A DNA stretch of 34,669 nucleotides from Pseudoroseomonas aestuarii (GCF_042651065.1 NZ_JBHSCH010000050.1:1-34669), one strand, 5' to 3'. Positions 13,054 to 21,462 are shown, counted from the stretch's first letter. Numbers and translations are program-made. Notes: generated from the sequence alone by a model not told the origin.

Positions 13054-14715
13054 ATGGCCATTCCGTTGGGCGGCGAGCCCTTTCTGCAAGCCACGCCGGT
13101 ACCGGGCGGGCGGCCCGAGTGGAGCATGGGCGGCCCGCTGGTAACCAATACGGAACTGGAGGCCTTCGCCCTGTTGATGGCAGGGCAGGCCATGCCGGTG
13201 GAGACGGAGGCGGCGGAAGCTCTGCTTGCTCCCAAGGCCAAAGGAACCCCGGCACTGCCGGGCCTGCAAGGGCAGGCGCTGCCCTGGGAGGCGCTGGCCG
13301 CCGCCGCCGAGGAAGCAGGCCAGCTGATGGCCCTGCTCCAGAGCACGGCCATGGGGCAGCCTCTCTCCCCTGCGGCGCCGCTGCTCTCCAGCACCTCATG
13401 GCCTGAAACCACCCCGCCCGCGATCTCCTTGCCGGCCGTACCGGCCGTACCGGCCGTACCGGCCGCACCGGTCGCAGTGGCGCTGGAGGCCACCACAGGG
13501 CTTGCGGCCGACGCCGGGGCTGGCTTGCCTGCGGCGACAGCCTCTCTGGCCGCCTTGGAGCCATCGCCTGGTGAGGCCGCCCCAATGGCGCCGCCCTGCC
13601 CTGCCGGCACCGCGGCGCAGCCAGCCATGCAGCCAGCCATCCTGGAGCCAGAGCTCCCTTCCATGAGACTGGCTGGGCAGAACCTCCCACCTCAGGAGCA
13701 GATAGCTGGGCAGAGCCAGGAGCAAGCCCAGGGTCAGGCGCAACGCCATACGTCGGCCCAAACGCTGCCGCCGCATCCGCATCCGCCCCCGGCGCCCAGC
13801 CAGCCACAACTCCCGCCAGCTGCAACGGCTGTGGTGACTTCTGCCCCGGCTGAGCAGGGCCCGGCTACCGCGGCATTGCCTGCCGTCATGGAAGACCGAA
13901 CCGCTGCGCGAAGCTTGCCGCGCTCGCCTTCGCGGTCCTCCGGTTCCCTGGCACAGTTGGCCCCGGCGCAGCCGCCCACATTGCCTCCGGCCGGCATGCC
14001 ACAGCCCGAGAACGCCGCGCCACAGGCTTTGGCCGCACCGGAGGATGCGGGGTCGAGGGTTCCGCCTCCCTGGCCGGAGCCCGATGAAACGCGCGCCCCC
14101 CTGCTGCAGAAGGTGACGGAGATCACGGCCCGTCTGGCCGTGGCAGGCGCCGAAATCCCACCCCCTGCCGGCGAAATACAGCTACCATCCGCTCCCGTCG
14201 GCTTGGCGGTGGAAGCCGGCATGGCCAGCTGGACCCCCTTTGTGCAGGAGGCACCGGCTCCCCGGGCTCCTATGCAGAATCAGGCCCTGGCGCATCCGCG
14301 CCTGCCGCCCGAGGCGACACCTCAGCTCGTCTTGCGCGTGAAGGAGGCCACGGAGGCCGGGGTGGAGACGGTATCGGTGGATCTCCGTCCGCCGGAGCTA
14401 GGCCGGGTCGAGCTGCGCCTGACCTTCCGGGAAGGTACGGTGCAGGTGGTGATGCTGGCGGAACGGGCCGAGACCTTCGAGGCCCTGCGCCAGGAACGCC
14501 ACAGCCTGATGCAGCAGATGGAACAGGCCGGACTCCAGTTGGACGGGCAGGGGCTGGACCTCCAGCATGGTTCGCTCAGCTGGGCGGAGCGCGAGGCGCC
14601 GGAGCCCGCCCAGGCGCTGCAGGCCGATGCCGGACCAGGGGAGGATCAGACCGCCGAGGTGGCCGCTCCCTCCCGCCGCCCAGCCTCGGACAGCCTGATC
14701 GACATCGTCGCCTGA
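13054..14715 (+). CDS. fliK: Flagellar hook-length control protein FliK
   Basis: 553 aa. FliK acts as the molecular ruler that sets hook length and switches FlhB export specificity. The N-terminal two thirds is Pro/Ala/Gln-rich and unstructured, as expected for the ruler, with a (PAV)n repeat at about residues 127-137 and a QEQAQGQAQ stretch. The conserved C-terminal Flg_hook domain is at about 420-515: VETVSVDLRPPELGRVELRL, then TVQVVMLAERAETFEALRQE and LMQQMEQAGLQLDGQGLDL. AGGAAGAACTCC precedes the ATG. It is followed by flgD 26 bp later. Its partner FlhB is encoded at 15993-17096. Confidence 0.92.
   Translation: MAIPLGGEPFLQATPVPGGRPEWSMGGPLVTNTELEAFALLMAGQAMPVETEAAEALLAPKAKGTPALPGLQGQALPWEALAAAAEEAGQLMALLQSTAMGQPLSPAAPLLSSTSWPETTPPAISLPAVPAVPAVPAAPVAVALEATTGLAADAGAGLPAATASLAALEPSPGEAAPMAPPCPAGTAAQPAMQPAILEPELPSMRLAGQNLPPQEQIAGQSQEQAQGQAQRHTSAQTLPPHPHPPPAPSQPQLPPAATAVVTSAPAEQGPATAALPAVMEDRTAARSLPRSPSRSSGSLAQLAPAQPPTLPPAGMPQPENAAPQALAAPEDAGSRVPPPWPEPDETRAPLLQKVTEITARLAVAGAEIPPPAGEIQLPSAPVGLAVEAGMASWTPFVQEAPAPRAPMQNQALAHPRLPPEATPQLVLRVKEATEAGVETVSVDLRPPELGRVELRLTFREGTVQVVMLAERAETFEALRQERHSLMQQMEQAGLQLDGQGLDLQHGSLSWAEREAPEPAQALQADAGPGEDQTAEVAAPSRRPASDSLIDIVA
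13432..13467 (+). repeat. 9-bp tandem repeat in fliK
   Basis: Three perfect copies of CCGGCCGTA (13432-13458) and one with a single change (13459-13467) encode the Pro-Ala-Val repeat. In-frame slippage here would alter FliK ruler length by 3 residues per unit. Confidence 0.85.
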
Positions 14716-14741
14716 GCCGCCACGACCACGGAGCGCATGAC

Positions 14742-15443
14742 ATGGCCAGTGTTTCCAACGTGACCGCCACCAGCAATGCCGCGGCGGCCAGCACCGGCGC
14801 CGCCGCGAGCGGCCCCGCCACCGCCAAGCTGAACTCGTCCAGCCCCGATTTCGACCGCTTCCTGACGCTGCTGACGGCGCAGATGAAGTTTCAGAACCCG
14901 CTGGAGCCCACGGACCCGACGCAGTTCGTGGCGCAGCTCGCACAGTTCTCGCAGGTGGAGCAGCAGACCAAGACGAACAGCCTGCTGCAGGGCATCGCCA
15001 CCTCCCTCTCCGGTGGCGGCGGCCTGGCGGAGAATGCCGCGCTGCTGGGCCGGACGGTGCAGATGCAGATGTCGCGCATGGTGCTGCCCACCGCCGGCGC
15101 CAACGTGCCCGTGACGGTCGACGTGCCTGCCGGCAGCCTGACCAACCTCCGGCTGGAGGTGCTGAACAGTGCGGGGGAGGTGGTGCGCCAAGTCCCGGTG
15201 CAGACAGGCAGCACGCAGCTGAGCTTCGATGGCAAGGACAGCAATGGCGTGGCGCTGGCGGCCGGCTCCTACGCGGTGCGGGTGATCGGTCAGAACGCCG
15301 AGAATGCGCGCCAGGTGGCCGGCACCATCACCAGCTCGGGGAAAGTTACCGAGGTGCGGCGCGACAGCAGCGGAGAGATGAATCTGGTGCTGGACAACGG
15401 CAATGTCGTCAGCGCGACGGATATCACCCGCCTCGGCGCCTGA
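14742..15443 (+). CDS. flgD: Flagellar hook assembly scaffold FlgD
   Basis: 233 aa. FlgD caps the growing hook and is needed for hook polymerisation. An Ala/Ser-rich N-terminus precedes the conserved export and capping region FDRFLTLLTAQMKFQNPLEP, then DPTQFVAQLAQFSQVEQQTK (about 37-78). The Ig-like FlgD domain follows, with NLRLEVLNSAGEVVRQV and FDGKDSNGVALAAGSYAVRV. Length and domain order are normal. It is the last gene of cheY-cheZ-fliK-flgD, and a strong hairpin follows the stop. The hook protein gene flgE, its usual neighbour, is not in this window. Confidence 0.95.
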   Translation: MASVSNVTATSNAAAASTGAAASGPATAKLNSSSPDFDRFLTLLTAQMKFQNPLEPTDPTQFVAQLAQFSQVEQQTKTNSLLQGIATSLSGGGGLAENAALLGRTVQMQMSRMVLPTAGANVPVTVDVPAGSLTNLRLEVLNSAGEVVRQVPVQTGSTQLSFDGKDSNGVALAAGSYAVRVIGQNAENARQVAGTITSSGKVTEVRRDSSGEMNLVLDNGNVVSATDITRLGA

Positions 15444-15475
15444 GGGGCGGCCCTGCTCGCGGCAATCCTGCTCGT

Positions 15476-15501
15476 GCGGCCGCGGTTCCCGCCGCGGCCG
15501 C
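15476..15501. terminator. Bidirectional terminator-like hairpin, flgD/fliL
   Basis: GCGGCCGCGG (15476-15485) pairs perfectly with CCGCGGCCGC (15492-15501) around a 6-nt loop, between the convergent ends of flgD and fliL. CCCGTTCTTC follows on the plus strand. The 10-bp GC stem supports transcription termination from both sides. Confidence 0.6.
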
Positions 15502-15508
15502 CCGTTCT

Positions 15509-15925
15509 TCAGCTGTGGATGAGGCGGGTGATTACCACATCCTTCAGCCCTTCCTCCTGGATGCGCGCTAGGCTGTCGAACAGATTGTCCCGCAGCGTGG
15601 TAGGGTCGGTCCGGCCCGGGCGCAGTTCCTGACGCTCCGACATGGCCATCAGCCGTTGCAGCACCGCCTGCTTCAGCCGCGGCGACAGATCCTTGAATTG
15701 CTGGGTCTGCGCCGCCTGGGTCTCCAGCGTCACGGAGACGACCACGTAGGACATGCGGCGGCTGGCGGCCGGCAGGTTCACCGTGAAGTCGCCGAGCGTG
15801 ACGTACTCGAACTCCTTCTTGGGTGCCTCGGCGGCCTGGGCGGCATGGAGAGGGGCCAGCACCGCCGGAATCAGCGCAGCGGCCACCAATCCACCCAGCA
15901 ATGAGCGGCGAAAATAAGGGGACAT
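15509..15925 (-). CDS. fliL: FliL-like flagellar basal body-associated protein
   Basis: 138 aa. FliL surrounds the stator and supports motor function. The mature part matches the FliL pattern: EFEYVTLGDFTVNLPAASRR, VVVSVTLETQAAQ, then SPRLKQAVLQRLMAMSERQE and a final GLKDVVITRLI. Unlike typical FliL, which has an uncleaved N-terminal anchor, this protein begins with what looks like a cleavable signal (MSPYFRRSLLGGLVAAALIP...HAAQA-AEA). It may therefore be periplasmic. The ATG is at 15925. Two AT-rich promoter-like elements (15953-15966 and 15991-16006) lie in the 67-bp gap after flhB, so it may be transcribed separately. Confidence 0.75.
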   Translation of the reverse strand: MSPYFRRSLLGGLVAAALIPAVLAPLHAAQAAEAPKKEFEYVTLGDFTVNLPAASRRMSYVVVSVTLETQAAQTQQFKDLSPRLKQAVLQRLMAMSERQELRPGRTDPTTLRDNLFDSLARIQEEGLKDVVITRLIHS

Positions 15926-15952
15926 CCACGACCTCGTGCGTTATGGCGCCCG

Positions 15953-16006
15953 TTAATTCGCATCGGCGAAATCTCGCGTCAATCGGTAAGTCTCATTTTT
16001 GCGACG
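15953..16006 (-). promoter_or_regulatory. Promoter-like AT-rich elements upstream of fliL
   Basis: On the minus strand TCGCAAAAATGAGAC (within 15991-16006, overlapping the flhB stop) and CCGATGCGAATTAA (15953-15966) precede fliL by 66 and 28 bp. Both are partial matches to the TGCGAAAAAT element. Confidence 0.35.
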
Positions 16007-17096
16007 CGGGCTGGCTTACTCCCGCCGCCGGCCGGAAGCCCTTCTGGGCCCAGACAATGCCGATGATCTTGGCCACGGCCTCGAAATGCAGGGGCGGGAT
16101 TGGCTGGCCCACCTCCACGGAAGCGTGCAAGGCCCGCGCCAGCGGCTTGTCCTCCATGATGGGCACCCCGGCGGCCTGAGCCCGTTCACGGATCCGCAGC
16201 GCCAGGTGATCGGTGCCCTTGGCCAGACAGACCGGCGCATAATCCTCCCCGCGCTCGTAGCGCAGGGCCACGGCGAAGTGGGTGGGGTTGGTGATGACAA
16301 CCGTCGATTTCGGCACATCCGCCATCATTTGTCTTTGCGAAAACTTGCGGCGTCGTTTCTTGAGGGCGGCCTTCACATGCGGATCGCCATCGGTCGAGCG
16401 CATCTCCTCGCGCATCTCCTGAATGGTCATCCGCTGCCGCCGTTGATAATCGAAGCGCTGGAAGCTGATGTCGATGGCCGCGATCAGGAATGAGACCGCC
16501 GTCACCGCAAAGAGGATGGTGATAATCGCGTTGGTCGCCAAAGCCGGAAAGGCGGCCGGGTCCAGCTCCGCCAATGATGCGCTCTGCTCGTAGAGCGGCG
16601 TGCCGACAAGCCAGCAGGCGGCGGCAACGGCGCTGGCCTTGAGCAGGTTCTTGCCGAACTCGAACAACGCCTTGAAGCTGAAGAGGCGCTTCATGCCGGA
16701 GAGCGGCGAGATGTGCGACAGCCGCACCTCTAGGCGCTCCGGCGCCACCACCACGGTGTTCTGCATCAGGTGCGGCAGCAGGCTGCCGGCCATCAGCAGG
16801 CCGAAGACCGGCAGCAGCGCCAGGGCGAGCGCCTGCACCAGCGCCCAGCCGGCTTGGCGGTAACCCTCCTCCGTCAGCAGCAGGAAGGCCTCCGGCTGCT
16901 CGATCATTGGCAGGAGCAGGGTGGCGACGTGATGGGCGATCGTGCCGCCTGACAGGCCCAGCACAATCAGCATCGCGGCATAGAGGCCGAAGCTGGAGCC
17001 CTCGCGTGAGATTGGCAGATCGCCCTTCTCTCGCGCTTGCTGCAGTTTGCGGGCGGAGGCTTCGAGGGTTTTTTCCTGGCCACTTTCCTCTGCCAT
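15993..17096 (-). CDS. flhB: Flagellar export gate switch protein FlhB
   Basis: 367 aa. FlhB is part of the export gate and switches from rod/hook to filament substrates after self-cleavage. Four hydrophobic segments (about 36-64, 83-110, 150-168, 186-211) lie between a charged N-terminus (MAEESGQEKTLEASARKLQQ) and a cytoplasmic domain containing the autocleavage motif NPTH (270-273, in STVVITNPTHFAVALRY). The ATG at 17096 gives the family's usual MAEE-type start. The long upstream frame overlaps fliR and is not used. It lies 5 bp after the fliR stop and ends the flgB-to-flhB operon. Confidence 0.97.
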   Translation of the reverse strand: MAEESGQEKTLEASARKLQQAREKGDLPISREGSSFGLYAAMLIVLGLSGGTIAHHVATLLLPMIEQPEAFLLLTEEGYRQAGWALVQALALALLPVFGLLMAGSLLPHLMQNTVVVAPERLEVRLSHISPLSGMKRLFSFKALFEFGKNLLKASAVAAACWLVGTPLYEQSASLAELDPAAFPALATNAIITILFAVTAVSFLIAAIDISFQRFDYQRRQRMTIQEMREEMRSTDGDPHVKAALKKRRRKFSQRQMMADVPKSTVVITNPTHFAVALRYERGEDYAPVCLAKGTDHLALRIRERAQAAGVPIMEDKPLARALHASVEVGQPIPPLHFEAVAKIIGIVWAQKGFRPAAGVSQPASQK

Positions 17097-17101
17097 GCGG
17101 C

Positions 17102-17851
17102 TCAGCGCCCGGCCATGATGGCGGGCCCATAAGCGGCCAGGACCTCCGCCACGAAGGAGGGCGCCGTCACCTGCAGCAGTTGCAGCCCGACCAGCAGCAG
17201 GGCGGGGGCGCCAATCATGAAGACCGGCATAGCCGGCAAAGCCCGGTTGATGCCTGCCAGCGCCATGTTGAACAGCACCGATAGCAGCAGGAACGGCATG
17301 CTGAGCTGCATGGACAGGCGGAAGGCGGCCTCCACCCCCTCGGTGACGGAGCGGGCGGCGGCGGCGCTGGGCAGCGGCTCGCCCAGCCCCACCAGGGCGT
17401 AGCTGTCGGCCAGGGCGCGCAGGCCCAGATGGTGCCCGTCGATGGCGAACAGCGCCACGAGGCAGGCTACGTAGATGGCCGCTCCCAGTACCGCGGAATT
17501 GTCCATGCCGATGCCGAAGGCGAAGGCGTTGCTGATGCCGATGCTCTGGCCAATGATCTGCCCGGCCGCCTGCACGGCGGAGAGCAGGATGCGCGAGAGC
17601 GTGCCGAGGAAGGCGCCAGTGATCACCTCCAGCGCGGCGGCCGCCACGCTGCCCCACACGCCAGGCGCCGCCGTGGCGGGCCCCGCCAGCGGGGCGATGC
17701 AGTAGGCCACCACCAGCCCGGCGATGATGCGGATTCGGGCCGGCATCTGCCCCTCGCCCAGGCCGGGCAGCAGCATGAAGGCGGCCGAGACGCGGCAGAA
17801 CACCAGCAGCAGGCGGTAGAGCTCCGCGTTCAGCCAGTGTTCCAGCGTCAT
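17102..17851 (-). CDS. fliR: Flagellar export gate protein FliR
   Basis: 249 aa. FliR forms, with FliP and FliQ, the helical entry channel of the flagellar type III exporter. About six hydrophobic helices are visible (e.g. LLLVFCRVSAAFMLLPGLGE, IIAGLVVAYCIAPLAG, FLLLSVLFNMALAGINRALP). The ATG at 17851 has AGGCGG at good spacing. Another ATG at 17863, 12 bases upstream, is equally in frame but lacks a ribosome site. It sits between flhA and flhB with gaps of 26 (14 with the longer start) and 5 bp. The sequence MARI-type motif PARIRIIAGLV is typical of FliR. Confidence 0.95.
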   Translation of the reverse strand: MTLEHWLNAELYRLLLVFCRVSAAFMLLPGLGEGQMPARIRIIAGLVVAYCIAPLAGPATAAPGVWGSVAAAALEVITGAFLGTLSRILLSAVQAAGQIIGQSIGISNAFAFGIGMDNSAVLGAAIYVACLVALFAIDGHHLGLRALADSYALVGLGEPLPSAAAARSVTEGVEAAFRLSMQLSMPFLLLSVLFNMALAGINRALPAMPVFMIGAPALLLVGLQLLQVTAPSFVAEVLAAYGPAIMAGR

Positions 17852-17877
17852 CGCCGCCTGCATGGCGGGCAGCCGGG

Positions 17878-19941
17878 TCAGATCTGGCCGACGGTGCGCA
17901 GCTTGGCCCGCTGGTGCACCTCGGCATGGGAGATGACGGCGATGGTGGGGTTGATGCGCTCCACCAGATGCCGCACGAAGGGCCGCGCCCCGGCCGAGGT
18001 CAGCACCGCCGGCCAGTCGCCCTTGGCCGCCGCCTCGGCGATCCGGGCGCGGGTGGCGCTGACCAGTTCCTGGATCTTGGAGGGCGCCATGGCGAAGCTG
18101 CGCTGGTCGCCCTCCTCGACGATGGCGCTGCCCACCTCCTTCTCCCATTCGGGGGAGAGCAGAAGGGTGGTGATATAGCCATCCTCCTGCGTCAGCCCGC
18201 GGCAGATCTGCAGCGACAGGCGCTGGCGCACATGCTCGGTCAGCATGGAGACGTTTCGGGTGAAGCTGGCGCCCTCGTGCAGCGCCTCCAGGATCAGCGG
18301 CAGGTTGCGGATCGAGATCCGCTCGGCCAGCAGGGTGGAGAGCACCTTCTGCAAGGTGGCCAGCGGCAGGACGGCGGGGATCAGGTCCCCGACCAGCCGC
18401 TGGTGCTCCTTCTCCAGCCCGTCCAGCAGCTTCTGCGTGGCGGCATAGCCCTGGAGCTGGGCCATGTAGCCCTTCAGCACCTCGGACATGTGGGTGGTCA
18501 GCACCGTCTCGACATCGACCACCGTCAGCCCCTGCGCCATGGCCATCTCGCGCAGCGCCGGCTCGATCCAGCGGGCGCGGATGTGGAAGGAGGGCTCCTG
18601 CGTGTCGATGCCGGGCACGCCGATCTCCTGCCCGCCCGGCGCGAAGGCCAGCAGGCGGCCGAGCATCAGCGTCTCCCGCGCCACCTCCACGCCCTGCACC
18701 TGGATGGAGTATTCGCCCGAGGCGAGGTCCATGTTGTCCTTGATGCGGACGGCGGGCAGCACGAAGCCGTATTCCAGCCCGAAGGCGCGGCGCAGCTTCT
18801 TGATCTTCTCGGACAGCCCGCCCTGGCGGCCGGCGGTCAGTGAGACGAGGCCCATGCCGAGCTCCAGCCGGACGTCATCCACCCGGATGAGCTCCGCCAT
18901 GCTCTCCTCGCGCGGTGCGGCATCGGGCGTGGCGGCGCTGCTCTCCGCGGCGGCGGCGGCGCGTTGCACGGCGGCCTGCGCCAGCCAGCCGCCGCCCGCC
19001 GCTACCAGCCCAAGCGCCACGAAGGGCAGGAAGGGCAGGCCGGGCAGCACCGCGAAGAGGCCCGACAGCCCCGCCGCCAGGTAGAGCGGCTTGGGATGGG
19101 CGCCGAGCTGGGCGATGAAGGCCTTGTCGGTCGAGCCGCGCACGCTGCCCTTGGAGACCAGCATGCCGGCGCCCACCGAGACGATCAGCCCCGGGATCTG
19201 CGAGACGATGCCATCGCCCACCGCCAGCGTCACGTAGTTCGCCGCCGCGCCGGAGAGCGGCATGCCATGCCGCATGGTGCCGACGACGATGCCGCCCAGC
19301 ACGTTGACGATGGTGACGATGATGGCCGCCACGGCATCGCCGCGGACGAATTTCGAGGCGCCGTCCATGGCGCCGAAGAAGGAGTTCTCGTCCTCCAGCT
19401 CCTTGCGGCGGCGCTTGGCCTCGGCATCGTCGATGGTGCCGGCGGCGAGGTCGGCGTCGATCGCCATCTGCTTGCCGGGCATGGCGTCCAGGCTGAAGCG
19501 CGCCGCGACCTCGGCGATGCGCCCCGCACCCTTCGTCACCACGATGAAATTCACGATGATCAGGATGGTGAAGACGATGACGCCGATGATGAAGTCGCCG
19601 CCGACGATGAACACCGCGAAGCCGTGGATGACGCTGCCCGCCGCGTCCAGCCCGCGATGGCCGTCGGCCAGGATCAGCCGCGTGGTGGCCAGGTTCAGCG
19701 CCAGCCGCAGCAGCGTGGCCACCAGCAGCACCGTGGGGAAGACCGAGAAATCGAGCGGCCGCTCGATCCAGATGGCGACCATCAGGATCAGCACGGAGAG
19801 GGTGATGGAGGTGGCCAGGCCGAGATCGACCAGCCAGCGGGGCATGGGCAGCACCAGCACCGCCAGCAGCAGCACCAGCGCCGCGGCGAACAGCATGTCC
19901 TGGTGGCCAAGGCTGCCGCGCAGCCTGCTCAGGAACGACAT
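17878..19941 (-). CDS. flhA: Flagellar export gate protein FlhA
   Basis: 687 aa, normal length. FlhA is the nonameric export-gate ring that docks chaperone-substrate complexes. Eight membrane segments occupy about residues 15-330, including the highly conserved FHIPEP-family block SVFPTVLLVATLLRLALNLA, then GDFIIGVIVFTILIIVNFIV and RFSLDAMPGKQMAIDADLAA. An Ala-rich linker (about 325-350) leads to the soluble C-terminal domain (RVDDVRLELGMGLVSL ... PEWEKEVGSAIVEEG ... VLTSAGARPFVRHLVE). It lies 3 bp after fliQ and 14-26 bp before fliR, within the flgB-to-flhB operon. Confidence 0.98.
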   Translation of the reverse strand: MSFLSRLRGSLGHQDMLFAAALVLLLAVLVLPMPRWLVDLGLATSITLSVLILMVAIWIERPLDFSVFPTVLLVATLLRLALNLATTRLILADGHRGLDAAGSVIHGFAVFIVGGDFIIGVIVFTILIIVNFIVVTKGAGRIAEVAARFSLDAMPGKQMAIDADLAAGTIDDAEAKRRRKELEDENSFFGAMDGASKFVRGDAVAAIIVTIVNVLGGIVVGTMRHGMPLSGAAANYVTLAVGDGIVSQIPGLIVSVGAGMLVSKGSVRGSTDKAFIAQLGAHPKPLYLAAGLSGLFAVLPGLPFLPFVALGLVAAGGGWLAQAAVQRAAAAAESSAATPDAAPREESMAELIRVDDVRLELGMGLVSLTAGRQGGLSEKIKKLRRAFGLEYGFVLPAVRIKDNMDLASGEYSIQVQGVEVARETLMLGRLLAFAPGGQEIGVPGIDTQEPSFHIRARWIEPALREMAMAQGLTVVDVETVLTTHMSEVLKGYMAQLQGYAATQKLLDGLEKEHQRLVGDLIPAVLPLATLQKVLSTLLAERISIRNLPLILEALHEGASFTRNVSMLTEHVRQRLSLQICRGLTQEDGYITTLLLSPEWEKEVGSAIVEEGDQRSFAMAPSKIQELVSATRARIAEAAAKGDWPAVLTSAGARPFVRHLVERINPTIAVISHAEVHQRAKLRTVGQI

Positions 19942-19944
19942 GGC

Positions 19945-20208
19945 CTAAAGCCCGACGATCAGCTGCGCGATCTCCTCCGTATAGGAGCGCAGCGCGGCGA
20001 AGCCGAAAGGCAGGGAGAGCATGGTGGCCACCAGCGTCACCACGATCTTGGGAACGTAGGAGAGGGTCATCTCCTGGATCTGCGTCAGCGCCTGCAGCAC
20101 CGAGACGGCGACGCCGGTGATCAGCGCGGCCAGCAGGGGCGGGGCCGCCACCAGCATGGTGGTGTAGAAGCCGCCGCGCAGAACCTCGACAACGTCGCCT
20201 TCATTCAT
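19945..20208 (-). CDS. fliQ: Flagellar export channel protein FliQ
   Basis: 87 aa, family-typical. FliQ is a two-helix membrane protein of the FliPQR channel. Hydrophobic segments cover about 15-38 (TTMLVAAPPLLAALITGVAV) and 52-73 (VPKIVVTLVATMLSLPFGFA). The loop between them, LQALTQIQEMTLSYVPK, is the strongly conserved FliQ signature. It is encoded 53 bp after fliE and 3 bp before flhA. fliP, often adjacent, is absent from this window. Confidence 0.97.
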   Translation of the reverse strand: MNEGDVVEVLRGGFYTTMLVAAPPLLAALITGVAVSVLQALTQIQEMTLSYVPKIVVTLVATMLSLPFGFAALRSYTEEIAQLIVGL

Positions 20209-20261
20209 CGGAAGCTCCGGCCGTTCTGGCGGTCAGGCGAGGGAAGGGATCATGGCGGTGC

Positions 20262-20561
20262 TCACACCGCCATGCGCAGCACATCCGTGTAGGCGCCGAC
20301 GACCTTGTCGCGCAGCTGGGTCAGGGTCTGCACGGTGAGTTCGGCGGCGGCGGCGGCCTGCACCACCTCCTGCACGTCGGCCGTGCCCGCCACGCCGCGC
20401 GCCGCGGTCACTTCCGCGCGGCGCAGCGTGGCCAGCGAGGCCCGTGCGGCATCGCCCACCATGGTGCCGAAATCCCCCGAGGGGGTGGCCGTGGCACCGT
20501 AGGCGCGGATGGCGGCGGAGACGGGCGGGATCGCCGCGAGCGGTGTGGTCATGGCGTTCAC
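20262..20561 (-). CDS. fliE: Flagellar hook-basal body complex protein FliE
   Basis: 99 aa. FliE joins the MS ring and export gate to the rod. The conserved C-terminal region is TADVQEVVQAAAAAELTVQT then LTQLRDKVVGAYTDVLRM (about 61-98), preceded by an amphipathic N-terminal helix region. The GTG at 20561 overlaps the flgC stop as GTGA, giving translational coupling. An ATG at 20552, three codons on, could be used instead. Third gene of the flgB-flgC-fliE-fliQ-flhA-fliR-flhB operon. Confidence 0.93.
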   Translation of the reverse strand: MNAMTTPLAAIPPVSAAIRAYGATATPSGDFGTMVGDAARASLATLRRAEVTAARGVAGTADVQEVVQAAAAAELTVQTLTQLRDKVVGAYTDVLRMAV

Positions 20562-20998
20562 GCCCTCAGGATGTCGAGTGTCTTGCCGTAGAGCGCGCGG
20601 GCCTGCTGCATTACGGCGATGGAGGCCTCGTAGCTGCGCCCGGCGCTGCGCAGGTCCGCCTGTTCGATCAGCGGGTCCACATTCGGCAGCTTGACGTAGC
20701 CCTGCTCATCCGCCGCCGGGTGGGCGGGGTCGAACTGGGTGCGGAAGTCGCGCGGGTCGGGGCGGATGTTGTCCATGCGCACCAGCTGCGCGCCGGTGCC
20801 GCGGTCGACCATCCGGCCGAAGGTGAGCAGCTTGCGCCGGTAGGGGTCGCCGCCAGGCACTGCGGCGGTGGAGGCGGCGTTGGCGATGTTCTCGGCCGCC
20901 ACCCGCATGCGCACGGCCTGGCTGCTCATGCCGGAGGCGGCGGTGGCCATCGCCTGGGTCAGCGGGCCGGCGCCGGAGACGGGGTTGATGCGGATCAT
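20558..20998 (-). CDS. flgC: Flagellar basal-body rod protein FlgC
   Basis: 146 aa. FlgC forms part of the proximal rod. The N-terminal export and assembly helix (MATAASGMSSQAVRMRVAAE then NIANAAST, with the ANIANA-type rod signature) and C-terminal helix (DLRSAGRSYEASIAVMQQAR) are both clear, with QGYVKLPNVDPLIE in between. The start at 20998 shares one base with the flgB stop (TGATG). Slightly longer than the usual 135-140 aa. Confidence 0.95.
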   Translation of the reverse strand: MIRINPVSGAGPLTQAMATAASGMSSQAVRMRVAAENIANAASTAAVPGGDPYRRKLLTFGRMVDRGTGAQLVRMDNIRPDPRDFRTQFDPAHPAADEQGYVKLPNVDPLIEQADLRSAGRSYEASIAVMQQARALYGKTLDILRA

Positions 20999-21402
20999 CA
21001 GCGGCCTCCGGCGGCGGTGCGCAGCAGCGCCGCGCCGCGGCGGTAGACCAGGGTGGCGAGGTCGTAGGCCTTCGCCACGTCGGCCTGCTTGACCATCTGT
21101 TCCTCCAGATTGACCGTGTTGCCGTCCGGGTCCTCGCTGTAGCCCTCGGCACGGTCGGCGGTGACGGTCAGCCCCTCCCGCGTGCGGCCGAGATGGCCCG
21201 GGCGCGTCGCCGCGAGTTGCAGGCTGGGCAGGCCGGGCTGGTTGCGCAGCAAGGCGCTGTCGAACTGGAAGGCCTTCACGTCCCGCGCTCGGTAGAGGGG
21301 CGTATCGGCGTTGGCGATGTTCTGCGCCAGGATGTTCTGCCGCTCCGCCAGATGCCGCATGCGGGCGCCGGTGATGCGGAAGACGTCGATACCGTCGAGC
21401 AT
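20998..21402 (-). CDS. flgB: Flagellar basal-body rod protein FlgB
   Basis: 134 aa. FlgB is a proximal rod subunit. The N-terminal rod signature is MRHLAERQNILAQNIANADT then PLYRARDVKAFQF, and the C-terminal helix is TVNLEEQMVKQADVAKAYDL followed by ATLVYRRG. The ATG at 21402 gives the family-typical start. A longer frame upstream is not conserved. First gene of the rod/export operon, divergent from fliI with a 136-bp intergenic region carrying a promoter-like element on each strand. Confidence 0.96.
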   Translation of the reverse strand: MLDGIDVFRITGARMRHLAERQNILAQNIANADTPLYRARDVKAFQFDSALLRNQPGLPSLQLAATRPGHLGRTREGLTVTADRAEGYSEDPDGNTVNLEEQMVKQADVAKAYDLATLVYRRGAALLRTAAGGR

Positions 21403-21462
21403 GGGATCGGGGCGCCTCTCTGCTGTCGCCCCGACGAATAGCGCCGGCCCTTGCCCTTGTCG

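Noticed and set aside
13734..14943. Several minus-strand open frames opposite fliK and flgD.
   Set aside because: Antisense shadows of recognisable flagellar genes.
16318..16345. TCTTTGCGAAAACTTGC on the plus strand inside flhB resembles the recurrent element.
   Set aside because: It points against flhB, has no downstream gene on that strand, and sits in a basic coding stretch (KFSQRQ) that explains the sequence.
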